Below are positions 8,142-16,682 of a stretch of 64,000 nucleotides of DNA, in pieces. The DNA is taken from positions 146,332-210,331 of the forward strand of contig NZ_JANBVH010000003.1 in assembly GCF_024273235.1 (NCBI RefSeq), in the 5' to 3' direction. This stretch comes from Sphingomonas faeni. GTDB lineage: Bacteria; Pseudomonadota; Alphaproteobacteria; Sphingomonadales; Sphingomonadaceae. The position numbers and the translations under genes were made by a program. Numbering within the stretch: the stretch's first letter is position 1; each line of letters starts with the position of its first letter. The notes under the pieces are model-generated. The model made no database searches. It was not told where the DNA came from and saw nothing but the letters and a program-made list of their open reading frames with translations.

Positions 8142-10303
8142 CGTTTTCGCCGAAGCGACAGAGTCGGCACGGCATTGCTGGTCGCGAGCGAGGCGCCACG
8201 GCCGGAAAGCGACGGATTGGTCATGAAATACCGATGCAGGTTGAACGGGCGGTCGCCGGGATCGACGCGGCTATATTCGCCGTCGGGGCCTAGCTCCCAA
8301 CTCTGCTCGTTGTCGATCAGGTTCGCGACCATGACCTGATCGAGGATCTGGTCGTGGACGGTGGGGTTGAGGATCGGCAGCATATATTCGACGCGGCGGT
8401 CGAAGTTGCGCGGCATCCAGTCGGCCGACGAGATGAAGAGTTTGGCGCCGTCATTGGGGAGCGCCTTGCCGCTCCCGAACGCCCAGATCCGGCTGTGCTC
8501 CAGGAACCGGCCGATTACCGACTTCACGCGGATCGTCTCGGACAGGCCGGGTACACCGGGGCGCAGGCAGCAGATGCCGCGGATGATGAGGTCGATCTCG
8601 ACCCCTGCCCCGCTTGCCTCGTAGAGCTTCTCGATCACCGCGGGGTCGACCAGCGAGTTCATCTTCGCCCAGACGCCCGCCTGTTTGCCGGCGCGCGCGT
8701 TGGCGATCTCGACGTCGATCAGGTTCATCAAATTCTGGCGCAGATCGCGCGGGCTGAGACTGACCTTCGCCATGTCGGTCGGCTCGACATAACCGGTGAT
8801 GTAGTTGAACATCTGCGCCGCATCGCGCCCGACCGCGGCGTCGGCGGTGAAGAAGCTCAGGTCGGTGTAGATCTTGGCGGTGACCGGGTGGTAATTGCCG
8901 GTGCCGAAATGGCAGTAGGTGCGGAACGCCTGCCCTTCGCGGCGGACGACCAGCGATACCTTGGCGTGCGTCTTCCAGTCGATGAAACCGTAGACGACCT
9001 GCACGCCTGCGCGCTCCAGTGCGGAGGCCCAGACCATGTTCTGCTCTTCGTCGAACCGCGCCTTCAACTCGACCACCGCGGTGACCGACTTGCCCGCCTC
9101 CGCGGCGGCGATCAGCGCGTTGATGACCGCGGGCTGCTTGCCGGCGCGGTAGAGCGTCTGCTTGATCGCGACGACGTCGGGGTCGTTCGCCGCCTGTTTC
9201 AGGAAGGCGAGCACCACTTCGAACGTCTCGTACGGGTGGTGGACGACGATATCCTTGGCCTTGATCGCCGCGAAGCAGTCGCCGCCGAATTCGCGGATGC
9301 GTTCGGGGAAGCGCGGCGTGAAGGGCGGGAACTTCAGGTCGGGGCGATCCTCGTCGACCAGGCCGTCGAGGTCGACGATGCCGAGCAGGTTGCCGCTCTC
9401 GGTGATGATCGCATCCGCGCCGCCGAGTTCGTCCTTGAGGACCGCGGCGAGCACGTCGGGGATACCGGTTTCGAGTTCCAGACGGATCACGCGGCCGCGG
9501 CGGCGGCGCTTGATCGCGTTGGCGAAGTAGCGGACGAGGTCCTCCGCCTCCTCCTCGATCTCCATGTCGCTGTCGCGCAGCACGCGGAAGCTGGCGGCGG
9601 CGAGGACTTCGTAGCCGGGGAAAAGGACCGGCGCGAACCGCTTCAGGATCGATTCGATCGAGATGTAGCGCGCGGGTTCGCCGGGGAGGCGGACGAAGCG
9701 CGTCATCGTGTGTGGGAGCATGACCAGTTCGCGGACCGGCTCGTTGTCGGAACGGCGGACGAGGTCGAAGATCACCGACAGGCCGCGGTTCGGGATGAAC
9801 GGGAACGGATGCGCCGGATCGAGCGCCTGCGGGGTCAGGATCGGGAAGATCTGATCGCGGAAATGCGTTTCGAGCCACTCGTCGGCCTCGCCCTCGACCG
9901 CATCGCGCCGCAGGACGAACAAGCCGGCCTCGTCGAGCAGCACGCGCAGGTCGCCCCACACCGCCTGCTGGCTCGCCATCAGTTCGTCCGCCTCGCGGAC
10001 GATCGCGGTCAGCTGCTGGCCCGCGGTGAGCCCGTCGGCCGAGCGCCGGTCGACGTCCTGCGTCTGCTGCCCCTTCAGGCCGGCGACGCGGACCATGAAG
10101 AACTCGTCGAGGTTCGAGCCCGAGATCGACAGGAAGCGGAGCCGCTCCAGCAGCGGATGCGCAGGATTGCACGCCTCCTCCAGCACGCGGCGGTTGAACG
10201 CCAGCCAGGAGAGTTCGCGGTTGAAGAACCGGTCGTTCGGCTCTGCGCCGATGGGATCGTCGTCGTCTTCCGCTTGGCGGACGATATGCGCTGGACGGTT
10301 CAT
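8138..10303 (-). CDS. ppk1: RNA degradosome-type polyphosphate kinase 1
   Basis: 721-residue enzyme that polymerises the gamma phosphate of ATP into inorganic polyphosphate. The N-terminal domain begins with FFNRELSWLAFNRRVLEEA, then a head domain, then two phospholipase-D-like catalytic domains. The segment YCHFGTGNYHPVTAKIY carries the conserved catalytic-region histidines. The length equals the family norm. It lies 15 bp downstream of hdaA and overlaps ppx, so it is the third gene of a four-gene operon. A large open frame on the same DNA (8451-10937, minus) is a composition artefact. Confidence 0.96.
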   Translation of the reverse strand: MNRPAHIVRQAEDDDDPIGAEPNDRFFNRELSWLAFNRRVLEEACNPAHPLLERLRFLSISGSNLDEFFMVRVAGLKGQQTQDVDRRSADGLTAGQQLTAIVREADELMASQQAVWGDLRVLLDEAGLFVLRRDAVEGEADEWLETHFRDQIFPILTPQALDPAHPFPFIPNRGLSVIFDLVRRSDNEPVRELVMLPHTMTRFVRLPGEPARYISIESILKRFAPVLFPGYEVLAAASFRVLRDSDMEIEEEAEDLVRYFANAIKRRRRGRVIRLELETGIPDVLAAVLKDELGGADAIITESGNLLGIVDLDGLVDEDRPDLKFPPFTPRFPERIREFGGDCFAAIKAKDIVVHHPYETFEVVLAFLKQAANDPDVVAIKQTLYRAGKQPAVINALIAAAEAGKSVTAVVELKARFDEEQNMVWASALERAGVQVVYGFIDWKTHAKVSLVVRREGQAFRTYCHFGTGNYHPVTAKIYTDLSFFTADAAVGRDAAQMFNYITGYVEPTDMAKVSLSPRDLRQNLMNLIDVEIANARAGKQAGVWAKMNSLVDPAVIEKLYEASGAGVEIDLIIRGICCLRPGVPGLSETIRVKSVIGRFLEHSRIWAFGSGKALPNDGAKLFISSADWMPRNFDRRVEYMLPILNPTVHDQILDQVMVANLIDNEQSWELGPDGEYSRVDPGDRPFNLHRYFMTNPSLSGRGASLATSNAVPTLSLRRKR

Positions 10304-10318
10304 CGGTCCTCTTGGGGT

Positions 10319-10978
10319 CTATGGTGACGTGAAGAGCGGCAGATCCAGGGCGAGCTGTGGCCGGAGGATCAGCCCGGCCTCGGTGAGTGTGGTTCGTGCC
10401 AGAGGAATGGACAAGCGCTTGCGACGTTCCATCGCCTCCTGATCGAGCGCATCGACGGTTCGCGTTACGGTAATATGACTGCGCTCGATTCTGGTCGCGA
10501 GCCAGTCGATCAGATCGGGTCGCGCGTCGAGGCTGCGCCGCTCGAACAGATGCGCGAGCAGGAGCCGCATGAGTTCGTCGTCGGGCGCACCGATCGCCGC
10601 GATCGGGCTGGCCGCGAGACGCGAGCGGAGATCGGGGAGCTTCACCTTCCATTCGGGCGGCGCGGCGTCGGCGACGATCAGCAACGGCTTGTGCTCCTCC
10701 TGCGCGCGGTTCCAGGCGTGAAAAAGCTGCGCCTCGGGCACGCGCTCGGCATCGTCGATGATCGTCCCGCCGCTCTTCGCCGCGAAGATCCGCGCGAGCA
10801 GGCTGCGGCCCGATTTGCGCGGGCCGGTGAGGATGGCGGTCATGACGGGCCAGGTCGCCCAGTGCTCCAGCGTATGGACGGCCCGCGAGTTGGAGGGGGT
10901 AACCAGGAAGGCGTCGTCGCGAGGGTCCGCCGGCCACCCGAGTGGCAGCGCGATTTGAGTCATCTTGGTCGCGCTCAC
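10319..10978 (-). CDS. hdaA: HdaA, DnaA-regulating AAA+ protein
   Basis: 219-residue DnaA-like AAA+ protein lacking the DNA-binding domain, which with the beta clamp stimulates ATP hydrolysis by DnaA and restrains re-initiation. The N-terminal QIALPL (8-13) fits the Hda clamp-binding motif. The P-loop reads GPRKSGRS (52-59), so the usual Walker A lysine is Arg. Walker B-like IIDDAE is at 73-78. The GTG at 10978 overlaps the upstream stop (GTGA). An in-frame ATG at 10963 would remove five residues and keep the clamp motif, so either start is possible. A second clamp-like peptide, QLALDLPLF, ends the protein (208-216). Confidence 0.88.
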   Translation of the reverse strand: MSATKMTQIALPLGWPADPRDDAFLVTPSNSRAVHTLEHWATWPVMTAILTGPRKSGRSLLARIFAAKSGGTIIDDAERVPEAQLFHAWNRAQEEHKPLLIVADAAPPEWKVKLPDLRSRLAASPIAAIGAPDDELMRLLLAHLFERRSLDARPDLIDWLATRIERSHITVTRTVDALDQEAMERRKRLSIPLARTTLTEAGLILRPQLALDLPLFTSP

Positions 10979-12222
10979 CCTGTCGTCACGGCATCCGCGG
11001 GAAGGTCCGGCGGAAGAAGTTGGGAAACCCGGCGGATGCGGATCGTCTGGCCGGAACCGAAAACCTGGTAGCCGCGCGCTTCGAGCGCGGTCTTGAGAGC
11101 CGCCGGATCGCCATCATAAGCGACGCGCATCAGCGAGACCCCGCCGAGCGCGAGGCTGGTCGTGGCCGCCGAACGGACGCCCGGGATCGCGCGGAGGGCG
11201 GCTTCGGTCGACGATACGGCCGTGGCTGCGGGCGTGTCGAACTGTACGACGATCGAGATCCCCTCGCCGCCGGTCAGCACTGCAATGTTGGCATCGGCGG
11301 TTTCGTCGGTCGGCAGGTCGTCGATCACCGCGGCTTCGGGCGTTGGCGGCGGCGACAGGCTATAGTCGACACGGAGCGAGCCGTTGCGGCGCGCCTGCTG
11401 GTACAGGTCGTCGATCCGCTTGACGCCGGTATCGAGCAGTTGCGGCAGGCCGTCGGACGTTCCGACACGGAGCGTGAAGCGACCGATCAGGACGTTGTCG
11501 GGACCGTGGCGTGCTTCGAACACGCCGATCACCGGGCCACCGGGCCATTGGCGATAGATCTTCACGACCGGGGACAGCACGTCGCTCGCGCCATATTGGT
11601 CGAGAATCGTCCGCCACCAGCCTCGGCCGGGACGCTGCGTCTGGCCGACGTTGAGTAGGAGCGCGTCGGGGCCGGAACCGGACGGGCGAACATAGTCGAT
11701 GCTGCTGTTGCCGGTGCGATAGCGCGCCCAGGCCTGCTGCCACTGCGTGCTCTGCTCGAACGATTGGCCGACGCCGCCCGAATATTGGATCGGGATGGTT
11801 AGCATCGGCTGCGAGCGGTCGGCATAGGTGGAGATGCCGAGGACGGAGCCCGCGCGGGTGCGGTTGAACAGCACACCGAGCTTGGCGATGTAGCGCTGCG
11901 GTCCAATCTGTTCGTTCTCGACGACGATTCCCGAAACCAGCGAATCGAGCGTGCCGTCGGAGACGAGGCCGCCACCACCGCCGAGCCGGTTCGACAATTG
12001 CACCCAGGCTTTGCGCTGGGCGAGCCGCCAGCCGCTGTAGCGTGCGGCGTCGGCGGTCTTGCCGGCGACGTCGACGGTGACGCCGCTGACCTCGTAGGCG
12101 CTGCCGCTGTCGACCGGGGCTGCGCCTCGGCTGCCGCCCTCGATCTGCGCGAGCACGGCTCCGCCGCTGAGCAGCAAAGCGGCGCCGGCAAGCGCGGTGG
12201 GGAGGGTACGGATACGCGTCAC
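10975..12222 (-). CDS. Secreted DUF2066-like protein
   Basis: 415-residue protein with a clear signal peptide, starting [13 protein letters not shown] and ending near AVLAQ. The mature part looks like the DUF2066 group, whose sphingomonad members are often labelled heavy-metal-associated because of a ferredoxin-like C-terminal fold. I see no CxxC metal motif, so metal binding is not supported. I chose GTG at 12222, with AAAAGG a few bases upstream. The longer frame to 12285 would overlap the divergent purM start. It is the first gene of the operon with hdaA, ppk1 and ppx. Function unknown. Confidence 0.72.
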   Translation of the reverse strand: MTRIRTLPTALAGAALLLSGGAVLAQIEGGSRGAAPVDSGSAYEVSGVTVDVAGKTADAARYSGWRLAQRKAWVQLSNRLGGGGGLVSDGTLDSLVSGIVVENEQIGPQRYIAKLGVLFNRTRAGSVLGISTYADRSQPMLTIPIQYSGGVGQSFEQSTQWQQAWARYRTGNSSIDYVRPSGSGPDALLLNVGQTQRPGRGWWRTILDQYGASDVLSPVVKIYRQWPGGPVIGVFEARHGPDNVLIGRFTLRVGTSDGLPQLLDTGVKRIDDLYQQARRNGSLRVDYSLSPPPTPEAAVIDDLPTDETADANIAVLTGGEGISIVVQFDTPAATAVSSTEAALRAIPGVRSAATTSLALGGVSLMRVAYDGDPAALKTALEARGYQVFGSGQTIRIRRVSQLLPPDLPADAVTTG

Positions 12223-12283
12223 GCGGGCCTTTTGGCGAAGCAGACGTGGAAATCCAAGCGCGATGTGGCTAGCAGCACCGATC

Positions 12284-13399
12284 ATGACCGATACGCCAGA
12301 CTCCGCCGCTCCCGCTTCGGGCCCCTACACCTACGCTCAGGCGGGCGTTTCGATCGCCGCGGGCAACGCGCTGGTGCGCGCGATCGCCCCGCTCGCGCGC
12401 TCGACGCGGCGGCCGGGTGCGGACGCGGATCTTGGCGGCTTCGGGGGCATGTTCGACCTGAAGGCGGCGGGGTTCGTCGATCCTCTGCTGGTCGCCGCGA
12501 ACGATGGCGTCGGCACCAAGCTGAAGCTCGCGATCGAATGGGATCGGCATGAGGGTGTCGGCGTCGACCTCGTCGCGATGTGCGTCAACGACCTGATCGT
12601 ACAGGGCGCCGAGCCGCTGTTCTTCCTCGATTATTATGCGAGCGGGAAGCTAGATGCGGCGGTTGCCGAGCGTGTCGTCGCTTCGATCGCGGAGGGCTGC
12701 AAGACCGCGGGCTGCGCGTTGATCGGTGGCGAGACCGCCGAGATGCCGGGCATGTATGCAGATGGCGATTACGATCTCGCGGGTTTCTGCGTCGGTGCTG
12801 TCGAGCGGACCAAAATGCTCACCGGGCGCGAGATTGCTTCGGGCGATGTGATGCTCGGGCTGGCGTCGTCGGGGGTCCATTCGAACGGGTTCTCGCTGGT
12901 TCGCCGGCTGGCGACGGATCGTGGGTGGAAGCTCGATCGGCCTGCGCTGTTCGACCAGGACAAGTTGCTGATCGATCACCTGATGGCGCCGACTCGCATC
13001 TATGTCGCGAGCCTGTTGCCGTTGCTGCGCGAACGGCGGATCAAGGGGCTGGCACATATCACCGGCGGCGGCCTGCTCGAGAACATCCCGCGCGTGTTGC
13101 CGGACGGTGTGCATGCGGTGGTCGATGCCGATGCGTGGGAGCAGTCGCGGTTGATGGCGTTCCTTCAGGCGCAGGGCGCGATCGAGCCGGAAGAAATGGC
13201 GCGGACGTTCAACTGCGGGATCGGCATGGTCGTGATCGTCGGCGCCGACGAGGCCGAGGCGGTGACCGCGGCGCTTCAGGCGGCGGACGAGACGGTGTTC
13301 ACGATCGGACGGATCGAGACCGGGGCGCATGGCTGCACGGTTCGCGGGTCGACGGGTACGTGGAGTGCGCGCGAGGACTGGACCGCGACGCATGGCTGA
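12284..13399 (+). CDS. purM: Phosphoribosylformylglycinamidine cyclo-ligase
   Basis: 371-residue AIR synthetase, which closes the imidazole ring in step five of purine synthesis using ATP. The nucleotide-binding segment [14 protein letters not shown] lies in the first quarter, and [13 protein letters not shown] and [16 protein letters not shown] are hallmark sequences. The length is somewhat above the 345 residues of E. coli PurM owing to the N-terminal extension. Its last 8 bp overlap purN. The ATG at 12284 is the first one clear of the divergent gene and gives the normal N-terminus. Confidence 0.95.
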   Translation: MTDTPDSAAPASGPYTYAQAGVSIAAGNALVRAIAPLARSTRRPGADADLGGFGGMFDLKAAGFVDPLLVAANDGVGTKLKLAIEWDRHEGVGVDLVAMCVNDLIVQGAEPLFFLDYYASGKLDAAVAERVVASIAEGCKTAGCALIGGETAEMPGMYADGDYDLAGFCVGAVERTKMLTGREIASGDVMLGLASSGVHSNGFSLVRRLATDRGWKLDRPALFDQDKLLIDHLMAPTRIYVASLLPLLRERRIKGLAHITGGGLLENIPRVLPDGVHAVVDADAWEQSRLMAFLQAQGAIEPEEMARTFNCGIGMVVIVGADEAEAVTAALQAADETVFTIGRIETGAHGCTVRGSTGTWSAREDWTATHG

Positions 13400-13964
13400 G
13401 AAGACGCGGGTCGGTGTGCTGATCTCGGGGCGCGGGTCGAACATGATGGCGCTGGTGGGTGCGTCGCGCGCAGCTGACTGTCCGTATGAGATCGCGTTGG
13501 TGGCTTCGGACAAGCCGGATGCGGCCGGGCTCGAATGGGCGCGGTCGCAGGGTCTGGCGACGTTTGCGATCTCGCCCAAGGGTTTGGGCAAGCCGGCCTA
13601 TGAGGCGGCTATCGATGCGGCGTTGCGCGAGGCCGGCGTCGAGATCGTCGCGCTGGCGGGCTATATGCGGTTGCTGTCGGACGGATTCGTCGCGGCGTGG
13701 CGTGACCGGATCGTCAACATCCACCCGTCGCTGCTGCCCAAGTACAAGGGGCTCAACACGCACGCGCGGGCGATCGCGGCGGGCGATGCGGTCGGCGGGT
13801 GCTCGGTGCATGTCGTGACCGAAGAGCTGGATGGCGGCGTTGTGCTGAGGCAGGCCGAGGTGCCGATCCTTGCCGGCGACGATGCGGATGCGCTCGCGGG
13901 GCGCGTGCTGGCGGCGGAACATGCTTTGTACCCGAAGACCTTGGCGGAGTTCGTGACGCGATGA
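13392..13964 (+). CDS. purN: Phosphoribosylglycinamide formyltransferase
   Basis: 190-residue GAR transformylase that uses 10-formyltetrahydrofolate in the third step of purine synthesis. The start [16 protein letters not shown] binds the phosphoribosyl group. The catalytic stretch [20 protein letters not shown] contains the conserved Asn and His, with a further Asp in [12 protein letters not shown]. The ATG at 13392 overlaps the end of purM by 8 bp, and the stop overlaps the next gene (ATGA), so purM-purN and the downstream genes are probably one transcript. Confidence 0.95.
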   Translation: MAEKTRVGVLISGRGSNMMALVGASRAADCPYEIALVASDKPDAAGLEWARSQGLATFAISPKGLGKPAYEAAIDAALREAGVEIVALAGYMRLLSDGFVAAWRDRIVNIHPSLLPKYKGLNTHARAIAAGDAVGGCSVHVVTEELDGGVVLRQAEVPILAGDDADALAGRVLAAEHALYPKTLAEFVTR

Positions 13965-14326
13965 CCGACTTGTCCCCCCTCGACCGCGTTCGTGCGGCGG
14001 CGCTGGCGTTGCCCGAGACCGAGGAGACGGTGTCGCATGGCCAGCCGACATTCTTCGTCGCGGGCAAGCAGTTCGCGCAATTTCGGGCGGATCATCATGG
14101 TGATGGGCTGACCATGGTGTGCGTGAAGACGGGCGGTAACGACGAGCAGGCGATGCTGATCGAGGCGAACCCGGGCGTGTATTCGCGGCCTTCGTATCTT
14201 GGCGCGACCGGGTGGGTCGGCGTGAACCTTGCGGGCGATCCGGATTGGGCGCTGGTCGAGGACCGGATCGCGCGCAGTTGGGAACTGGCGGCCCCTGCCC
14301 GCCTGCTGGAGGCCGGTGGGCGATGA
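13961..14326 (+). CDS. MmcQ/YjbR-family protein
   Basis: 121-residue protein of the MmcQ/YjbR family, a small alpha/beta fold of uncertain function that is often annotated as DNA-binding by structural analogy. Typical features are ALPETEETVSHGQPTFFV near the start and the Tyr-Leu-Gly-Ala-Thr-Gly-Trp-Val-Gly-Val-Asn segment in the second half. It begins within the purN stop codon and ends within the start of the next gene (ATGA at both ends). Its place in a purine operon may be coincidental. Confidence 0.85.
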   Translation: MTDLSPLDRVRAAALALPETEETVSHGQPTFFVAGKQFAQFRADHHGDGLTMVCVKTGGNDEQAMLIEANPGVYSRPSYLGATGWVGVNLAGDPDWALVEDRIARSWELAAPARLLEAGGR

Positions 14327-14928
14327 GCGGCGAGACCCCGACCGAACGGCGTGAGGCTGCTGCGACGCGGCGGCGCTGGGTCACGCTGGCGGAAGTCGTG
14401 GCGGTTGCGGGCGTGCTGATCGCCGCGCTGACGTTGTGGACCAACTGGTCGGATCACCGTGCGAACGAGGCGGACAAGCTTGCCGCGCAGTCGAATGCGG
14501 CGCGCGAGCGGACGAAGATCGATCTTTCGGCGATCGTGCAGGATGGCGGCGACACGCTGTTGCTGAAGGATGCGCGCCATGATCTCCAGGATGTGACGAT
14601 CACCTTCCCGCGGGCGCTGGGCGTATCGCCGCAGCGCCCGCCGGCTGAACCGATCATCGATGGGTCGTGGTTCTCGGCGCCGTTGCTTAAGCTGACCGAT
14701 GGCGGATCGGACGATCGTGCGGGGCGGCTGCCGGTGCTGGTGAGCGTGCAGTATTTCGACGGCGACCGGACGCGCTCGGCGATCGGAATCTACGATGTGA
14801 TCTGGAAGACCGAGGGGCGGATGCTGCGGGGGCGCGCGTTGAAGCTCGAGGGCTTGCGGGTGCGGCAGCGTGGCGGGGACCAGGCGCGGCTCGATGCGAT
14901 CTGGGCGGAAGAGAAGCCTACGGCTTGA
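14323..14928 (+). CDS. Membrane-anchored protein of unknown function
   Basis: 201-residue protein that I do not recognise. A basic N-terminus (TERREAAATRRRW) precedes one hydrophobic segment, about residues 21-41 (LAEVVAVAGVLIAALTLW), so it is likely a single-pass protein with the C-terminus in the periplasm. A short coiled-coil-like stretch with many Ala, Glu and Lys follows, then a beta-rich domain of about 130 residues. It starts in an ATGA overlap with the preceding gene and ends directly at a palindromic repeat, which begins one base after its stop codon. Confidence 0.7.
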   Translation: MSGETPTERREAAATRRRWVTLAEVVAVAGVLIAALTLWTNWSDHRANEADKLAAQSNAARERTKIDLSAIVQDGGDTLLLKDARHDLQDVTITFPRALGVSPQRPPAEPIIDGSWFSAPLLKLTDGGSDDRAGRLPVLVSVQYFDGDRTRSAIGIYDVIWKTEGRMLRGRALKLEGLRVRQRGGDQARLDAIWAEEKPTA

Positions 14929-15039
14929 CCACCACCCCGGCGAAGGCCGGGGCCCAATCGGGGAACGTTGCCAACGAGGTGCAGCGCGTCGTTTACCATG
15001 GCCTTGCCACTCGGGCCCCGGCCTTCGCCGGGGTGGTGG
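14929..15039. repeat. Intergenic palindrome with perfect 27-bp arms, GC-hairpin family
   Basis: Arms 14929-14955 and 15013-15039 are exact reverse complements (27 of 27), separated by 57 bp. Each arm folds on itself around CCCCGGCGAAGGCCGGGG. It begins immediately after the TGA of the upstream gene and lies before the 3' end of the convergent GNAT gene, so it could act as a bidirectional terminator. A near-identical arm recurs at 53038-53140. Confidence 0.92.
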
Positions 15040-15092
15040 TTTTTTGGCGTGGGTGCACGCTCTCTTGATATGCTCACCTCCCCCCGGTTTCC

Positions 15093-15611
15093 TCACACCG
15101 CCCGGGCGTAGACCGGGTCTTCGTGGAGGGTGGTGCCGACTGTGAACTGGCGGGCGCCGATTACCTTGAAGCCCTGGCGTTCGTAGAAGGCTCGGGCGCG
15201 GATGTTCTGGTCCCATACGCCTAGCAGGACGCGGGTTCGCTCGTGAGCGGCGGCGTCTTCCAGGGCGCGGGTCATCAGCGCGGCGCCCAGGCCTGTGCCT
15301 TGGGCGTATTTCATCAGGTAGATGCGGCGGAGTTCGATATCCGCTGGGCCGGGTTCGATCGGGAAGTCTGGCGCGGTCAAAACCGTGTAGCCGATCGGCG
15401 CGTGGCCGGGTTCGTGCTCGGCGAGAGTCACGATCGTCGCGGGGTCGGCCAGCCACGTCTCGAACGTGGCGATGCTGTTCTTCGTCGTGCAGTGGGCGAC
15501 GATATCCGCCCCGGACAGCACGGTCGCATAGGTATCGAGGAACGTGGCGGATGCTACGAGCGACAGCGCGGGCGCATCGCCCGGCCGTGCCCGTCGCAGC
15601 CGCCAGGTCAT
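15093..15611 (-). CDS. GNAT-family N-acetyltransferase
   Basis: 172-residue acetyltransferase of the GNAT fold. The acetyl-CoA loop is seen in the region LMKYAQGTGLGAALMTRAL (a Q/RxxGxG/A motif variant), followed by VWDQNIRARAFYERQGFKVIG, the usual motif B. The substrate is unknown. The best general resemblance is to small-molecule or polyamine-type GNATs, but this is only suggestive. Its ATG overlaps the ndk stop codon by one base, so it is probably read through from ndk. Confidence 0.85.
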   Translation of the reverse strand: MTWRLRRARPGDAPALSLVASATFLDTYATVLSGADIVAHCTTKNSIATFETWLADPATIVTLAEHEPGHAPIGYTVLTAPDFPIEPGPADIELRRIYLMKYAQGTGLGAALMTRALEDAAAHERTRVLLGVWDQNIRARAFYERQGFKVIGARQFTVGTTLHEDPVYARAV

Positions 15612-16033
15612 CAGCCGACGATTTCTTCGGGCTTGAAGAAATAGGCGATCTCGATTGCGGCGTTCTCGTCCGAATCGGACCCATGCACCGAGTTGGCTTC
15701 GATCGACTCGGCGAGTTCCTTGCGGATCGTGCCGGGCTCTGCGTTGGCGGGGTTGGTGGCGCCCATGATGTCGCGGTTGCGCTGCATCGCGTTCTCACCT
15801 TCGAGAACCTGGACGACGACCGGGCCGGAGATCATGAACGAGACGAGCTCGCCGAAGAACGGACGCTCCTTGTGGACCGCGTAGAAGCCCTCGGCCTGCT
15901 CGCGGGTCATCTGGATGCGCTTCGAAGCGACGACGCGCAGGCCGGCTTCCTCGAGCATCTTGGTGACCGCACCGGTCAGGTTGCGGCGGGTTGCGTCGGG
16001 CTTGATGATCGAAAAGGTACGGTTCGCGGCCAT
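15611..16033 (-). CDS. ndk: Nucleoside diphosphate kinase
   Basis: 140-residue enzyme that balances nucleoside triphosphate pools by phosphate transfer through a histidine. The catalytic motif [12 protein letters not shown] contains that histidine, and the N-terminal [15 protein letters not shown] is characteristic. AGGAG lies upstream of the ATG at 16033, which fixes the start (a longer frame to 16261 overlaps holC and is not supported). It is followed without a gap by the GNAT gene. Confidence 0.96.
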   Translation of the reverse strand: MAANRTFSIIKPDATRRNLTGAVTKMLEEAGLRVVASKRIQMTREQAEGFYAVHKERPFFGELVSFMISGPVVVQVLEGENAMQRNRDIMGATNPANAEPGTIRKELAESIEANSVHGSDSDENAAIEIAYFFKPEEIVG

Positions 16034-16127
16034 GATGGTCACGGGCTCCTGTGATAAAGCTTGGGAAAAGTGGCGCTGCCCTAGAGCCGGGGCGGCCCGA
16101 ATGCAACTAGGCGGCCTGTTCCCCTGA

Positions 16128-16574
16128 TCACGCTGCCTGTTCCCAACGGCCGGAGTCGTTCTGCTTCCAGTAGCGGCGTTCGACGCCGTCGCGGTCGGCG
16201 AGCGCCTTCCAGGCGAGGCGCGCCTCGCGGATGGCTTCGTCGTCGAAGATGTGGAAGGCACGGTCGAAGGTTAGGATAAGGTCACGCCAACGACCGTCTA
16301 CCACCGCGACGTTGCGGGCGGCGTTGGCGGGGGGGGCTTCTTGGATGTCTTTAGCAATTAGAATGGTTTGCGCCGCGTCGTCGGTGCTGCCGGCCTGGGC
16401 GTGGGGGAGGAAGCTCTCCGGGGCGTAGGACCAGAGCAGCCGGTCGAGGGCGGTGCGCTGCTCCTCGGGTTCGGCGACGATGAGGAGGCGGCCGCCGGTC
16501 TGGACGACGCGCTCGGCGATGCGCGGGAGGACGCGGTCGAGGGGGCTGGTTAGGTGGTAGAAATCGACCTGCAT
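16128..16574 (-). CDS. holC: DNA polymerase III chi subunit
   Basis: 148-residue HolC, the clamp-loader accessory subunit that links the DNA polymerase III holoenzyme to single-strand-binding protein. The N-terminus [21 protein letters not shown] and the core [20 protein letters not shown] with TRP/ARG-rich ending are typical of alphaproteobacterial chi. It follows pepA on the same strand. Its ribosome-binding site GGGAG (near 16581-16585) abuts the arm of a palindromic repeat. Confidence 0.88.
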   Translation of the reverse strand: MQVDFYHLTSPLDRVLPRIAERVVQTGGRLLIVAEPEEQRTALDRLLWSYAPESFLPHAQAGSTDDAAQTILIAKDIQEAPPANAARNVAVVDGRWRDLILTFDRAFHIFDDEAIREARLAWKALADRDGVERRYWKQNDSGRWEQAA

Positions 16575-16586
16575 TGTTTACTCCCG

Positions 16587-16667
16587 CTGTTCCCCCGCGA
16601 AGGCGGGGGTCCAGGGTCACGATCGGTGTCGGTACTTAGCTGGGCCCCCGCGTCCGCGGGGGAACAG
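16587..16667. repeat. Intergenic palindrome, GC-hairpin family (pepA/holC)
   Basis: Arms 16587-16614 and 16640-16667 are reverse complements with three mismatches over 28 nt, and each is a hairpin around CCCCCGCGAAGGCGGGGG. It lies between two genes read in the same direction (pepA then holC). One arm ends about 12 nt before the holC start, so folding of the RNA could mask or expose that start. Confidence 0.85.
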
Positions 16668-16682
16668 TTCTACTCTCGGAGC

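Noticed and set aside
8451..10937. An 828-codon frame overlapping ppk1 and hdaA
   Set aside because: Very Arg/Pro-rich and in a different frame of the same strand as ppk1; a codon-bias artefact.
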